Part shown: one piece after another, positions 10,998 to 21,190 of the stretch
Position numbering within the stretch: the stretch's first letter is position 1
Layout of the letters: each line of letters starts with the position of its first letter
Assembly: GCF_026151205.1 (NCBI RefSeq)
Contig: NC_087079.1
Coordinates: 15,554,445-15,618,444 of the forward strand
DNA length: 64,000 nucleotides
Direction: 5' to 3'
Origin: Bolinopsis microptera
Lineage: Eukaryota; Ctenophora; Tentaculata; Lobata; Bolinopsidae
The notes under the pieces: model-generated
Seen by the model: only the letters and a program-made list of their open reading frames with translations
Database searches by the model: none
Told to the model about the DNA's origin: nothing
Position numbers and translations under genes: made by a program

Positions 10998-11494
10998 GTT
11001 GATAGAATGCGATACTATTGTCTATCATCTTCCAGTATATAATATACCTAAAAACACTTGATCGGCTCACTCCCGTTGCATGCCTTTGGCACGTACGTCT
11101 CACATCCCTAGATACAAGAACCCCTCTTTAGCAAGAGCTCCTGTCCCTTATGTGATATAGTTATACGAGTCGAGCGGTCAAATCTTAAAGATCATGTTTA
11201 CTTCTTAATGCACAGCTATGATGTACATGTGAACTCTACCATTTCTAGGTTAGTTAAATTCTACTGATGGATCACATTACTAATTATACGTCACTAATTA
11301 GTGACATGATCTGATCTCCCTGGGCCCCCTAGTAATGAGGGGGCCTGGAAGTCGGCCTCTCGACCAGTCAGTGAGTGGAATATGGAGTGAAGCCTGTTAC
11401 CATTCCTCCACTCTTTAGAGTTTAGGAAAATAGAGCCAGCAACGAAGATTGATAATCGCCTGCTAGTTCCTGTAGCAACTAAATCATCTAGTGA

Positions 11495-11810
11495 GTGCCT
11501 GAGGATGGTGACCGGATTTTCGTCTGTTCAAGAGAAGAACATCCAACAGCAAGGAATGTGAAATATATCAATGCCATGCCGTGCCAACAGCAGACGGATA
11601 ACTTCTCGTGTGGACCTCTATGCTTTGGGTTTCTCTGGGCATTTAGTGGTGGAAACGACCCCCAACAGATTCTGGTTCAACTCTACGGATATTAGGAAGA
11701 CCATACTTAAAATCGCCGAGGACGTCAATAATCGCGATACACACCTTGGGAGAGAAGTGCAAAAAATAAATCCAACGGCAGCGTCAAAATCTCTGGTAAC
11801 TGTTTCCTGT
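11495..11810 (+). pseudogene. Ulp1-like cysteine protease fragment (transposon-derived)
   Basis: The reading INAMPCQQQTDNFSCGPLCF (about 11561-11620) contains the Q...(D/N)x(S/D)CG pattern of the Ulp1/C48 protease active-site cysteine, followed by GFLWAFSGGNDPQQI. One extra base near 11674 shifts the frame. After it, NSTDIRKTILKIAEDVNN continues in another frame. The usual upstream catalytic His/Asp segment is not visible; the MULE-type insertion ends just before. Ulp1-like domains are known partners of several large DNA transposon transposases. I infer it belonged to the same old element as 5048-5756. Confidence 0.5.
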
Positions 11811-11821
11811 CAGGCTGTCTG

Positions 11822-13600
11822 AATCCTTAACAACAAATTACTCTCCAAACCCTGGGCAACTTCTCTCCTAGCTCCAACTACAACCGAAATGCTGTAATAT
11901 AAGCCCATCACCCTTTTCATCAGTCTCTGGAAAGCCCCTTGAAGTACCTACAGGTGTATCTATACTAGTATACTCATTCCACTAGCATGTAACATGTTCA
12001 CGTAATCATTATAATGAGCTTTCCTCACTTCTTCACTTATCACTCAACCCAGCCTCTCTTCCAGTGCTCTGGATTTGGAGGACTTAATTAATGATACACT
12101 CAATTAATATACTTGTTAATTGATCTTTGATGTAATTTCTATTCGGTCTATTATTTTAATTTTGTTAGTGCATGGAGTGAGTCATGTGTATTAAATTTCG
12201 TAATGAAGACTGCTTTCAATTCCCAATTGAATTTGTTTTAGTTCTTAGTACAATATTTTAAGAGATTAAGAGAAAAGGAAGTTTTGATACTATGGTTTCG
12301 TACACGCTGCTTTGCTTTTAATAACTTCCTGGGTTGATGTTATACAGGTGGGCTGTGTAGAATAATTTTAAATTTGGGATAGACGTTGCGAAACTATGAT
12401 CGACCGCCAAGCTTTTGTTATATTTGAAATAATAACAATAATAAATTAAATTATAAACACTGCTTTTAAGTTGTAAAAATTTTACTCAGCAGTTTGAGAA
12501 CAACTACAAAAGAACAAACTGATATAAGTGCCACAATAACTCTATCCTAAATTAACAGCCTTCCCAGCAATACACGATATATTAATATAACTCAGTAAAT
12601 AGTACACACTACACAGTATTATGTACTATGCAGTAGTACACAGGCACTTTCAATCATTTAGTAACCTGAAATGTTTAGCCAGTAAATTATTTTAATGTTA
12701 TTTTTTACACACTGTTCCTCATGATGTGTGGTATATTAAAGCTTTATTACCGGGACTACTGTATTTCTTTTACTTGTTAATCCGACCGACTGCTTTAAAC
12801 TTTTTTTAAAGTGTGTTATCTTCAAATTAATTCTGAGACCCACTCAATCAATACGATGCTGCATTCCATGTTTAAATTGTTCCTAATTACATTGTTATCT
12901 TCATCCATGATCGCAAATAAGCTTAATGACATTGTTTGTAATTTAGTACTTCTTTTTCACTTGTTTACAAAAGAAATATGACTCAAAATTTTTCAGCTCC
13001 AGTACCTTGGTCGAGTGAAATCGTTTCTGCTCAGATGTCCTCTGGAGTACTTCGTCCGCTGGAGTACTTCGTCCGCTGGAGTACTTCGTAATGTTGTTCT
13101 AAGGATGAACAAAGGTAGTACAAAATTTAAGATTGTAAATCTTTAGAATCATACTGTCTAGCGCCTAATCGTTCAAAATCTGGCGAGTAACTGAGATAAT
13201 TAAAACCTGATTGAGATTTGAAAAGTTACTTACCATTGTACAGTCAAAAATTATATTTTTAATTTCAGCATAGTGATGAGAGAGGGCTATTAATGTGTGG
13301 GATTTCTGCTGCTTTGTTACAGTCATCTGACTTTTTCATTTTTACTCGGTGACTTTCTGAGGAAAGATTTCTGCTAAAAAAGAGACAAAAGATATGCACG
13401 CGAGAGATGTTTCCTCTGAGATTATGCTGATGCCGGATGCATCACAAGCACATATTATTCGAACTGCAAATCGGAGAATTTTTTTATAATCCTGAACTTA
13501 ATTTAAAATCCTTACTTAAAATCAGTTCTCATCCAATACTTTACAGATATTGCATCTAAAAGATAACTAAGAGTAACAGGACGCTCGCAATATCTTGTAT
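11822..13600. other. AT-rich non-coding stretch
   Basis: No convincing ORF or RNA gene. The only structured tract is a 17-bp tandem repeat, CTGGAGTACTTCGTCCG, three copies at about 13042-13089. Confidence 0.6.
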
Positions 13601-13942
13601 ATATATATTTTCTTGTGTTTGAAGTCATTATATCTCAAGTTTGGCACATATAAATTCTCCCAAACTCTCACACATTATCCGTCATATAGCCTTGTAACTA
13701 TCTGGAAAGTTTAAAGAAAATCTATCAGTCAGACCTTGAGAAAATCAAAAATATATTCTAAGTTATTCACTAAAACACTCTATTTTCGAACTTTTTAACT
13801 TTTTATTTTAAACAGATTTATCGTTCTGGTACCAAAATGCTTTACCATAATAAACGTACGGCGCGAGAACATTTCCTCGTCCAAAGTCTGACAGTTAACA
13901 ACATGCGTAGGATTCCCTCAAGAGGTGAAAACGTAATCGCCA

Positions 13943-14784
13943 CCAGAGTGGAAGTCGGCGCTCTCATTAAATTTTTGGAGAAAATCGCTCGCCAAAATTT
14001 GTTGGACCAGGACGATGTCCTAGCCTGGCAGCTCATTGCGCGTCGCAACGAGCTTCGTTGTTCGTCGACGTGCGACGAGCAACGAGAAAAATTGTGTGGC
14101 GCGTCGGGTGGCACATCTTAACGGGTGATACGCGTATAAATTTCGATCGCTGACGTACAGCGAGCAGCACAGCTGCGAGTGGCGTCAGCTAGTAGGATTT
14201 CATCCTACAAGGCACATCGCGTTTACTTAGCTAACCAGGTCATTTCCGCCTCCGGCGCGGCGGTCGCGCGCTACTGCATACTGCAAGCGAGAGGGCTATA
14301 GTTAGAGCAACACATCGCGCCACAAGTCAAATATTTATCAACATCTTGACTAGCTACGCGGTCCTTTTCCGCATGCGCTCGCGCTGTGCTCAAAAATTGA
14401 CGTCGTCAATCAATCAACATTAAGATTTTAGTTTTACATTTCACCTTTATGTCAAAAAATCTTTGAATTTTCAATTGGTGGTCGATGTTACCTAAGGACC
14501 TCAGGCTTGATCGTCCTTACTTCGTCACAGGACGATCGGAGCTCGAAGAGCGTAGAGAGTGCCGGCTGGCGTCGTCCTGTGATGGTCGACGTATTTTTGC
14601 TTGCTGGGATCCGGCCGAATGACGCCACATGCAACGTGTAGGGTAAAACTAAAAACGCTTCCCTATATGAGATAATATGACAAAAATTGTTTTGGTCACG
14701 TGACCAGTCAATGATATTGATATTTCGCTGCTGACGGTTTGGTGGAGGGTTAGGGTCAACGTTTATACATTATAGGGTCAAAGT
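13943..14784 (-). repeat. right arm of ~845-bp terminal inverted repeat
   Basis: This is the reverse complement of 227-1073. A 94-codon plus-strand frame (13837-14121) runs through its inner end; the left-arm counterpart is broken by a TGA where this copy has TGG. That fits either a decayed exon or chance openness of GC-rich DNA. Confidence 0.85.
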
Positions 14785-16440
14785 TTTACCTGAGGACCCC
14801 AGGCTATTATGTTCTTAACGAATAAAGATTTGGCGGAATGACAGGCTGAGCCCGGCCCAATAACGCTAGCTTTCTTTTCGATGGCAAGTGCTACAAGGTA
14901 GCGCGCGCCGGGCCAGACCATTAACAATGGTTAAGGTTTTTTTTATTGAAATCTTTCAAATCAGTCAATTACATACAAGTTTACACAATGAATTAGTTAA
15001 ATATAATATTGTCCTCTAAGCATGGATTGTCAAAGTTGAAATTGTCTCGGACAAAATGTATGTAACCAAAGGACCTGAGGGTCACCAAAACACAGATATT
15101 GAGTGCAAATGCAGCTCCTGCACAAGCATGGGCCCTTAGTTATAGTTAGGGTTAATGTAAAACTGTTTTGTACGGCTGCAAAACCATAAAAACCAAAGTC
15201 ACGTAAAATTTTTGAACTCACTGCTGCAATAGCGCCCGGCTGCAAACTGCGCGCGCGCGACAGCAGCAGTTAGCAGCAATTCAACGGGGGATACGATTGT
15301 AAAATATTTGTTTCAAGACCGTCGACGAGTCCAACTCGGCGCGTCTTGGTAGGTTATATATAAACTTGTAGCGTGATGCGTTACTATGTACTAGCTGGCC
15401 CGCGCCGCGCATCCAATAATGCTTCTCACAAGAGGTGCTACCTTGCTTTAACCAGAGCCCTCTCGCTTGCAATGAAACAAGCGCGTCACGCAGTACGCAT
15501 ATATATAATAATATACACATGGCTATATGATGGTGCTACCAGCTACTAGGCCTCGCCGAGCTGTGAATAATTGACATCGCGATCATCAATTAAGTTATAA
15601 ACCTACGAAGAAGTTGTCATACGTTGTATGACCCGCCGCGCACGAGTGTGCGGCTCCCCCTGTATCGTCAAAACTCTACAGGGGAGTACTATAGCTCCAC
15701 TATAGTGAAGCGACAGTGGGGGTCACCACGTGATACAACGAAGCAGCAGTTAGCAGCAGCGAAAAGCAGTGAGCAGCAGCGAGTAGCAGTTAGCAGCAAT
15801 TAAAACCAGTTAGCATAAGCAGTTTACCGTACCTGGTATGGGACCACAGGCTAATATATTTATGTTAATAAACATATGAGAGATTCCGCGAAATGACAGG
15901 CTGAGTGCCGCCCAGTAAGCACAATTAGTATTTTAGTTACAAGTAGCACGACAGATTTGAAATAGAAAAATAAAATTTTTTAAAAAAATAATAATGTTTT
16001 TAAAACACGATAATATTAGGTGGTTGCTTGATCATTCATATCATTTGTGTCATTACGACGACGTCGTCATATTTAATATTAAGTCAAATATTCCCCAAAA
16101 TAATTTAAAGATTATTCCCGATCGAAAACGTTTTTGGTAGAAAAATTTTATCCAAGTTACATAAATATCAATGGAATTGCAATTTTATTTTTATTTTTTG
16201 CCCACCTCTGGAGTATGGCAGTCCTAGGGGAGTGGGGAGTATGCCGGAGAAATCAGCGCTTATAATGGAGGATGTTGGTAATATATAAGTGTTATGAGGG
16301 GCCGGGGGATGATTCATGAGGGAACGCTAAAGTGTCAGCTTGGTGTCGAACAGAAAGATGAGCTAAGACAACATGTGAAATGTGAATTGTGAGTAGTTGC
16401 TATGTCACAACGGTCTGGTCAAGCTCCTCGGGCACAATTA
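14785..16440. other. non-coding flank with dispersed repeats
   Basis: This stretch contains two copies of the GCCGCCCAGTAAG-type dispersed repeat (14821-14865, 15879-15920), GCAGCAGTTAGCAG-like tracts (15255-15285, 15742-15805), and a diverged relative of the large arm (around 15440-15500, CCCTCTCGCTTGCA). No gene is supported. Confidence 0.55.
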
Positions 16441-16648
16441 AGGGGCCATCTACTTAGGACGTCCGGCAAATAATAATAATAATAAATACAACTTTTATAA
16501 ACCGCCTTATAGCTAAATCATATAACTCGATATAATTTAATCCTGGAGATAAACTCCAGTGCTTTCTAAAGCGGCTCTTACATTAACTGAGCTTAGTTTA
16601 ATTGAAAATTAGACATGACAAGTTCATTTTACCTATGTAAATGCAAAA

Positions 16649-19546
16649 TCAATCAAATGCTAGAGAAAAGAAGTATGTTTTAAGTTTGGTCTTGAAAGAT
16701 GTAACTGACTCAGCTGATCTTATGTCGTATGGCAGGGAATTAAATACTTTAACTGCACAGTGACTAAAAGCTTTCTCTGTGTTTACATAGTTAGGAGAGG
16801 GCGGAAAACTAAGGTAAAAATAATCATTATCAAGACGTACATTTTTAAAACTTTGCTGCCTAGGAGATATCAACTCTTTTAAGTAAGGAGGAGCTATATT
16901 ATTTAAACACTTGTAGGCAAGTAGGGCAATCTTAAAATCTATTCTAAATCTAACTGGTAGAAAATGAACTTTCTTAAGTAGTGGAGTAGTGTGTGCCTTT
17001 CTTCCTCTCCCGAAAATAAATCTTACAGCAGAATTTTGCACCTTCTGTAAACGACTTAAATCATAAGAGCTCAGTCCAAAATATACGCTATTGCAATAAT
17101 CAATTCTAGAGAGTACTAGAGCATGAACAAGCTGAATCTTAAGGTTAAAAGACAGTTTTGATGCAATAAACCACAAATTTCTGATCTGAATATTACATGC
17201 TTGAACCACTGAGGTAATCTGATCACTCATTGAAAGATAACTGTCCAAATACAGCCCAAGACTCTTCACAGTTCCACTAACAACATGTGGCTCTTGATCC
17301 TTAACAATCTGTAGAGAGGCTGGAATATTTTTTGAGTCAAATTTAGAGGATATAACGATGACTTCAGTCTTAGAAGAATTCAGTTGAAGGAAATTGTTTG
17401 TCATCCATTTCTTGATATCAGACATACAGTGTTCCATATTGTGCTCTAGCTGTGATGGGTCATCAGAATCAAGAGTGAAATACAGCTGGGTGTCATCAGC
17501 ATACAAATGAATACAGCACCCATGCATACTTGCAATGTTCTCAAGATCTTTGGTGTACAATATGAATAGCAGGGGGCCAAGGATTGAACCTTGTGGCACA
17601 CCTATCTCAAGAACAGTTGATGAGGAAGACGAATCCTTGACTTTGACACAAAATGAACGGTTAGCCAAGTAGGACCTGATCCATGTAAGAGCAATGCCTG
17701 TAATGCCATAAGCAGATCTTAGCTTCTTGATTAATCTTGGGTGATTGACAGTATCAAAGGCAGCACTCAAATCTAGAAGTAAAAGAACAACTTTAGTTTT
17801 CTTGTCAATAGTTATCAAGATGTCGTTATGGATTCTGGTTGTTGCAGTTTCACAGCTATGAAACTTCCTATAGCCGGACTGAACTTTAGAAAGCAAGTTG
17901 TTATCCTCAAGATAACTGGTGAGCTGTATAGATACACACTTCTCAATGATTTTTGACAAGAATGAGAGATTGCTAATAGGCCTATAGTTAGATAGTAATT
18001 CACCGTCAAGGCCACGTTTCTTCAAACTTGGACGAATGAGAGCCTCCTTAAGTTTTATAGGAAACTCACCTTTAACTAATGATTCATTGACTATAAATGA
18101 GATCAGAGGAAGGAGTTCTGGGAGACACTTGATGAGAATCTTTGTAGGTATGGGGTCAAGATCACAGAATTTGTTAGACATATTCTTTATGATGCTTACT
18201 AGTTCCTCATCAGACACATGACGGAATTGTACTATCTTTGGGCTATTAGAAAGAGGAACAGATTCATCTGAGTTAGGAGAATCTTCAAGGGATTGTTGTT
18301 CTAAATAAATGTTGTTGTATATGTTGTCGACCTTTGATTTAAAGAACTGTGCAAAGTTGTCAGCACTCTCAAGATTTGAAGAGCAAGAAGGTGTAGTAGT
18401 ACTAACTTTTTCTTTATTGAGCAACTTATTAACGATGGAATAAGTCTTTTTAGCATCACCTGCACTATCTTGTAACCTTGTTTTGTAGAAGTGATCTCTT
18501 GTGGATACAATGACTGAGGATGCTCTCTCTGATGCTTTCCTGTACAGTCGTTTATAATCTGGGCAATCATGATTCTTTTGATACAGTCTCTCAATCTTTC
18601 TTCTCATTGCTTTTGCTTGTTGACAGTGTGTAGACCACCATTCAGCGTTATGATCTTTTCTTGGGATGAAAGTTTTTTCTTTAGCATGCTTGTCCAAAAT
18701 ACTGCTCAACTCAGACTCATAGATATCAACTGCACTATCGAGGTCATTGAAGCAATCAGTGTCACATAGTTTTGACTTAAGAATGTCCTCAACAAAAGCA
18801 TCTAGGTCTATGCAAGCAATGTTTCTGTAAGTAATTGGTTCTAGAGTGCCTATGGGTGCTGGAGATACATTGCAATTAAAAGCAACAAAGTAGTGGTCAG
18901 ACGATGTGCCAGAATCAGTAATGACAGGATCTAGAACCTCAATGCAATCGTGAGTAAAAGAACCATCCCTGGTAATTACAAGATCTAATATGCCCCCATC
19001 TCTGTGTGTTGCAGCTGAAATTTGTTGCACCCACCCACAAGACTTAAGTAGTGAATTAAACCTTTGTGCAACTGAATCATTTTCGTCTTCAATGTGGATA
19101 TTAAAATCACCCATGATCAAGGGCTTTCCAGGTTTGTCTACTAAATCAACCAAGAGTTGCTCAAAGTCAGTTAGAAATTGGGGGATGTTAGCACTCTGAG
19201 ATGTGGAGGTGCCAGAACGGTAAATTGAAACAATTCGTAGTATATCTCCAGAAGATGATTTGAAGGTACATTCACAAGACTCAAACGTTTTGAATCGCTT
19301 GCACTTCTGAGGAGTCACTTTAAGACTTTTCTTATATAGAACAGCAACACCTCCTCCCCGCCCAGCTCTTGGCTGGCTATGAATGGAATATCCAAGTTCT
19401 TTCATCTCAGAAAACTTAGCATTGTCATCTTTTCTCAGCCAAGTTTCTGTAGCACAGCAAATATCAGTATCAAAGTCTTCAAGCAATTGCATGACTCCAG
19501 CAGTTTTATTGCATATGGATCTGCAATTGAACAGGGCAAAGTTCAT
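16649..19546 (-). CDS. LINE ORF2: endonuclease-reverse transcriptase
   Basis: This 965-residue protein would nick target DNA and copy the element RNA in place. The N-terminal apurinic-type endonuclease shows FNCRSICNK, ATETWL, AGRGGGVAVLY, IMGDFNIH and a SDHYFV motif (residues ~5-225). The RT domain shows LLLLDLSAAFDTVNH (motif A), GVPQGSILGPLLF (motif B) and HLYADDTQLYF (motif C, near residue 685). The C-terminus ...KAFSHCAVKVFNSLP...SFKTKLKTYFF is characteristic of CR1/L2-type LINEs. The start is the first ATG after ORF1. The ORF2 frame stays open upstream into ORF1, so reinitiation or frameshifting could couple them. No inactivating change is visible. Confidence 0.93.
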   Translation of the reverse strand: MNFALFNCRSICNKTAGVMQLLEDFDTDICCATETWLRKDDNAKFSEMKELGYSIHSQPRAGRGGGVAVLYKKSLKVTPQKCKRFKTFESCECTFKSSSGDILRIVSIYRSGTSTSQSANIPQFLTDFEQLLVDLVDKPGKPLIMGDFNIHIEDENDSVAQRFNSLLKSCGWVQQISAATHRDGGILDLVITRDGSFTHDCIEVLDPVITDSGTSSDHYFVAFNCNVSPAPIGTLEPITYRNIACIDLDAFVEDILKSKLCDTDCFNDLDSAVDIYESELSSILDKHAKEKTFIPRKDHNAEWWSTHCQQAKAMRRKIERLYQKNHDCPDYKRLYRKASERASSVIVSTRDHFYKTRLQDSAGDAKKTYSIVNKLLNKEKVSTTTPSCSSNLESADNFAQFFKSKVDNIYNNIYLEQQSLEDSPNSDESVPLSNSPKIVQFRHVSDEELVSIIKNMSNKFCDLDPIPTKILIKCLPELLPLISFIVNESLVKGEFPIKLKEALIRPSLKKRGLDGELLSNYRPISNLSFLSKIIEKCVSIQLTSYLEDNNLLSKVQSGYRKFHSCETATTRIHNDILITIDKKTKVVLLLLDLSAAFDTVNHPRLIKKLRSAYGITGIALTWIRSYLANRSFCVKVKDSSSSSTVLEIGVPQGSILGPLLFILYTKDLENIASMHGCCIHLYADDTQLYFTLDSDDPSQLEHNMEHCMSDIKKWMTNNFLQLNSSKTEVIVISSKFDSKNIPASLQIVKDQEPHVVSGTVKSLGLYLDSYLSMSDQITSVVQACNIQIRNLWFIASKLSFNLKIQLVHALVLSRIDYCNSVYFGLSSYDLSRLQKVQNSAVRFIFGRGRKAHTTPLLKKVHFLPVRFRIDFKIALLAYKCLNNIAPPYLKELISPRQQSFKNVRLDNDYFYLSFPPSPNYVNTEKAFSHCAVKVFNSLPYDIRSAESVTSFKTKLKTYFFSLAFD

Positions 19547-19575
19547 ACTCTGACATTCTGACTTAGAGTTTGTAG

Positions 19576-21132
19576 CTAGTTTTTTGAAGTAAGGATGTTT
19601 TGTTTATACCGATTCAATGCCTGTTGCATGATGGGGCACTGCTCTGAGCTGGAATGGTGAGTGTTACAATGAGATGAGACTCTTGGATCTTTTGACAGAC
19701 TGCAATTGCGACATCTATGTCTGCTAGGGTCTTCCTTGTAATGACAGTCTGATGTTCTATGCCTACCGCTGCAATACATACAAACCAGAGTTTCTTTCTC
19801 AGGACAATTTTGGGAAATATGGTGGAGCTTCTGACAATTATAGCACTGCTTGATGATGAATCTATCCTTTACAGGACAAGCACTATTCAGAATGAAGATT
19901 TTGCCGTCTCCTGTCAATAGGTTCCTAATCTGAGGAGAGACCTTGATCCCAGCAGTAGTGTACCTTAGTCCAACATTTATGTACACAATTTCAAAGAAAT
20001 GCTCATTATCTAGCAAGTGTTTAAGTCCAGGATTTTTCAAGGGAATAATATCTAGAAGAGCTTTTTTAGTCTGTAACCGGAAATCTTCAGCGGGCAAACC
20101 AGAGCGTTCAATGGTTTCGAATATCTGACTGGGAATATTAGACACAGTGACTTTAGGGAGAGCTTTCTGGGAAAGAGTGATGTGAAAACCAAGTAATTTA
20201 ATGACATCAGAGTTTTCAATAAGACTTTTAGCCTTCAGCCTATCAGATGAAGATGGAAAAACTAGCGTTATCTTCTTGTGTGAATCTAGTAGGCTAGTTT
20301 TCATAGCAATCAATCGTGTGTCATAGAGCAACTCAGATAGAACATCTGGAGCAGATGAAATATCAGCAGAAGGAAAGGGACTATCTAGCACCAATATCTC
20401 TTTACTTTCCTTGCCAACTTGATTTATGTTAGCTGACACTTTTCTTGGCTGAGGAGAACTAGCACCACCTACAAGAGCTGCAGAAAAGTTGCTGTAAGAG
20501 GACAGTGCACTTGGAGACCGGGATTGCAAGTTTTCTTTGTTAACATTAGAAACTTGCTCTTCCTGCAAATGTTCTGGAGCACATAGAGCAAGCTTGTCGA
20601 CAATAATGCTATGCATTTCCTCACGAAATGATTCCAGAAGGGCAGAGTTGTTTGCCCTCATCAGATGCTCAACTTTGGAGAGAATATCAGGAGCTTCATC
20701 ATCACCATTATCATGACTCATCACAGGGTTGGACTTAGGAGCATCTACCACAGATGGTACAGGTGGACCAGGTGGAGAAACGTTTTTGGAAGAACGGGTG
20801 TCATCTACCAGTGAAATGCAATCTTCACATACGAATAGAAAATAACCCCAACGAGCTTGATCTGCAATCATAGGTCTCACCTTAGCACGGAAGGTATTTG
20901 TACAAATGGAGTCAAGAAATTGAACACCGGTTTTTTTGCGACAAGCGGAGTGAAACATCCCATCACAGACATTACAGATAATCGATTCATTCACAGTGTC
21001 ATTACTCCCACACTGTTTACACGAGCCGTCTTCAAATACAGGAAGTATAACAGAGTTCTTCTTTGGCTTTAGAGTCTTCTTGAGCTTCTTACTGGCCAGG
21101 GCCTCGTGCCCCTTTTGGCCCGCCATTGACAT
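19576..21132 (-). CDS. LINE ORF1: PHD-finger and zinc-knuckle RNA-binding protein
   Basis: This 518-residue protein probably packages the LINE RNA with ORF2 product. Residues ~38-105 form a PHD-like finger (CKQCGSND...CNVCDGMFHSAC...CEDC). A Ser-rich, low-complexity middle follows (~115-250), then a region ending in a cysteine/histidine cluster at ~430-505 (CYNCQKLHHISQNCP, CMYCSGRHRTSDC, CRNC...CNTHHSSSEQC) resembling tandem CCHC knuckles. PHD-containing ORF1 proteins are known in CR1-like elements. The start at 21132 is the first ATG on the transcript side; nothing in the sequence contradicts it. Confidence 0.88.
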   Translation of the reverse strand: MSMAGQKGHEALASKKLKKTLKPKKNSVILPVFEDGSCKQCGSNDTVNESIICNVCDGMFHSACRKKTGVQFLDSICTNTFRAKVRPMIADQARWGYFLFVCEDCISLVDDTRSSKNVSPPGPPVPSVVDAPKSNPVMSHDNGDDEAPDILSKVEHLMRANNSALLESFREEMHSIIVDKLALCAPEHLQEEQVSNVNKENLQSRSPSALSSYSNFSAALVGGASSPQPRKVSANINQVGKESKEILVLDSPFPSADISSAPDVLSELLYDTRLIAMKTSLLDSHKKITLVFPSSSDRLKAKSLIENSDVIKLLGFHITLSQKALPKVTVSNIPSQIFETIERSGLPAEDFRLQTKKALLDIIPLKNPGLKHLLDNEHFFEIVYINVGLRYTTAGIKVSPQIRNLLTGDGKIFILNSACPVKDRFIIKQCYNCQKLHHISQNCPEKETLVCMYCSGRHRTSDCHYKEDPSRHRCRNCSLSKDPRVSSHCNTHHSSSEQCPIMQQALNRYKQNILTSKN

Positions 21133-21142
21133 TGCTTCCTGA

Positions 21143-21190
21143 AACTCAATAAATGTAATAGATTTGTAGTGTTGTAATTAGTTTAAAACT
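21143..21190 (-). repeat. ~45-bp LINE 5'-end motif shared with two other loci
   Basis: On the minus strand this reads AAACTAATTACAACACTACA followed by AATCTATTACATTTATTGA. Near-identical copies lie at 51325-51368 (+) and 58793-58835 (-), without the rest of the LINE. Confidence 0.7.

Larger units (their letters stand above)
6078..11349. mobile_element. MULE-type DNA transposon, internally deleted, with nested insertions
   Basis: The inverted ends are 6078-6110 continued at 8179-8265, against 11225-11349. Shared landmarks in the same order are TTCCAGGCCCCC, TAGGGG, CAGATCAT, GTATAATTAGT, ATGTGATCC and CATGTGAACTCTACC. Each extreme end also contains a small C-rich hairpin. The interior carries a minus-strand transposase remnant (10707-10997) plus the LINE and the poly-G-ended element. 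I could not find a convincing 8-10-bp target duplication outside 6078 and 11349, so the exact ends are uncertain. Confidence 0.65.
227..14784. mobile_element. ~14.6-kb element bounded by ~845-bp terminal inverted repeats
   Basis: The arms 227-1073 and 13943-14784 are near-identical inverted copies. Both outer ends read ACTTTGACCC inward. The flanks share TTTA, a possible 4-bp target duplication. Subterminal sequence is also mirrored: 1928-2060 matches 13605-13790 in reverse. Inside, plus-strand remnants of a transposase-like gene (5048-5756) and an Ulp1-like protease (11495-11810) lie on either side of younger insertions. I infer an old large DNA transposon whose genes have decayed. Alternatively, two independent copies of a shorter repeat happen to lie in inverted orientation. 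No polymerase B or retroviral-type integrase is seen, so a Polinton is not supported. Confidence 0.6.

Noticed and set aside
227-14784. Polinton/Maverick interpretation of the large element
   Set aside because: Long TIRs and size fit, but no DNA polymerase B, packaging ATPase, capsid or retroviral-type integrase is visible, and the protease remnant looks Ulp1-like.
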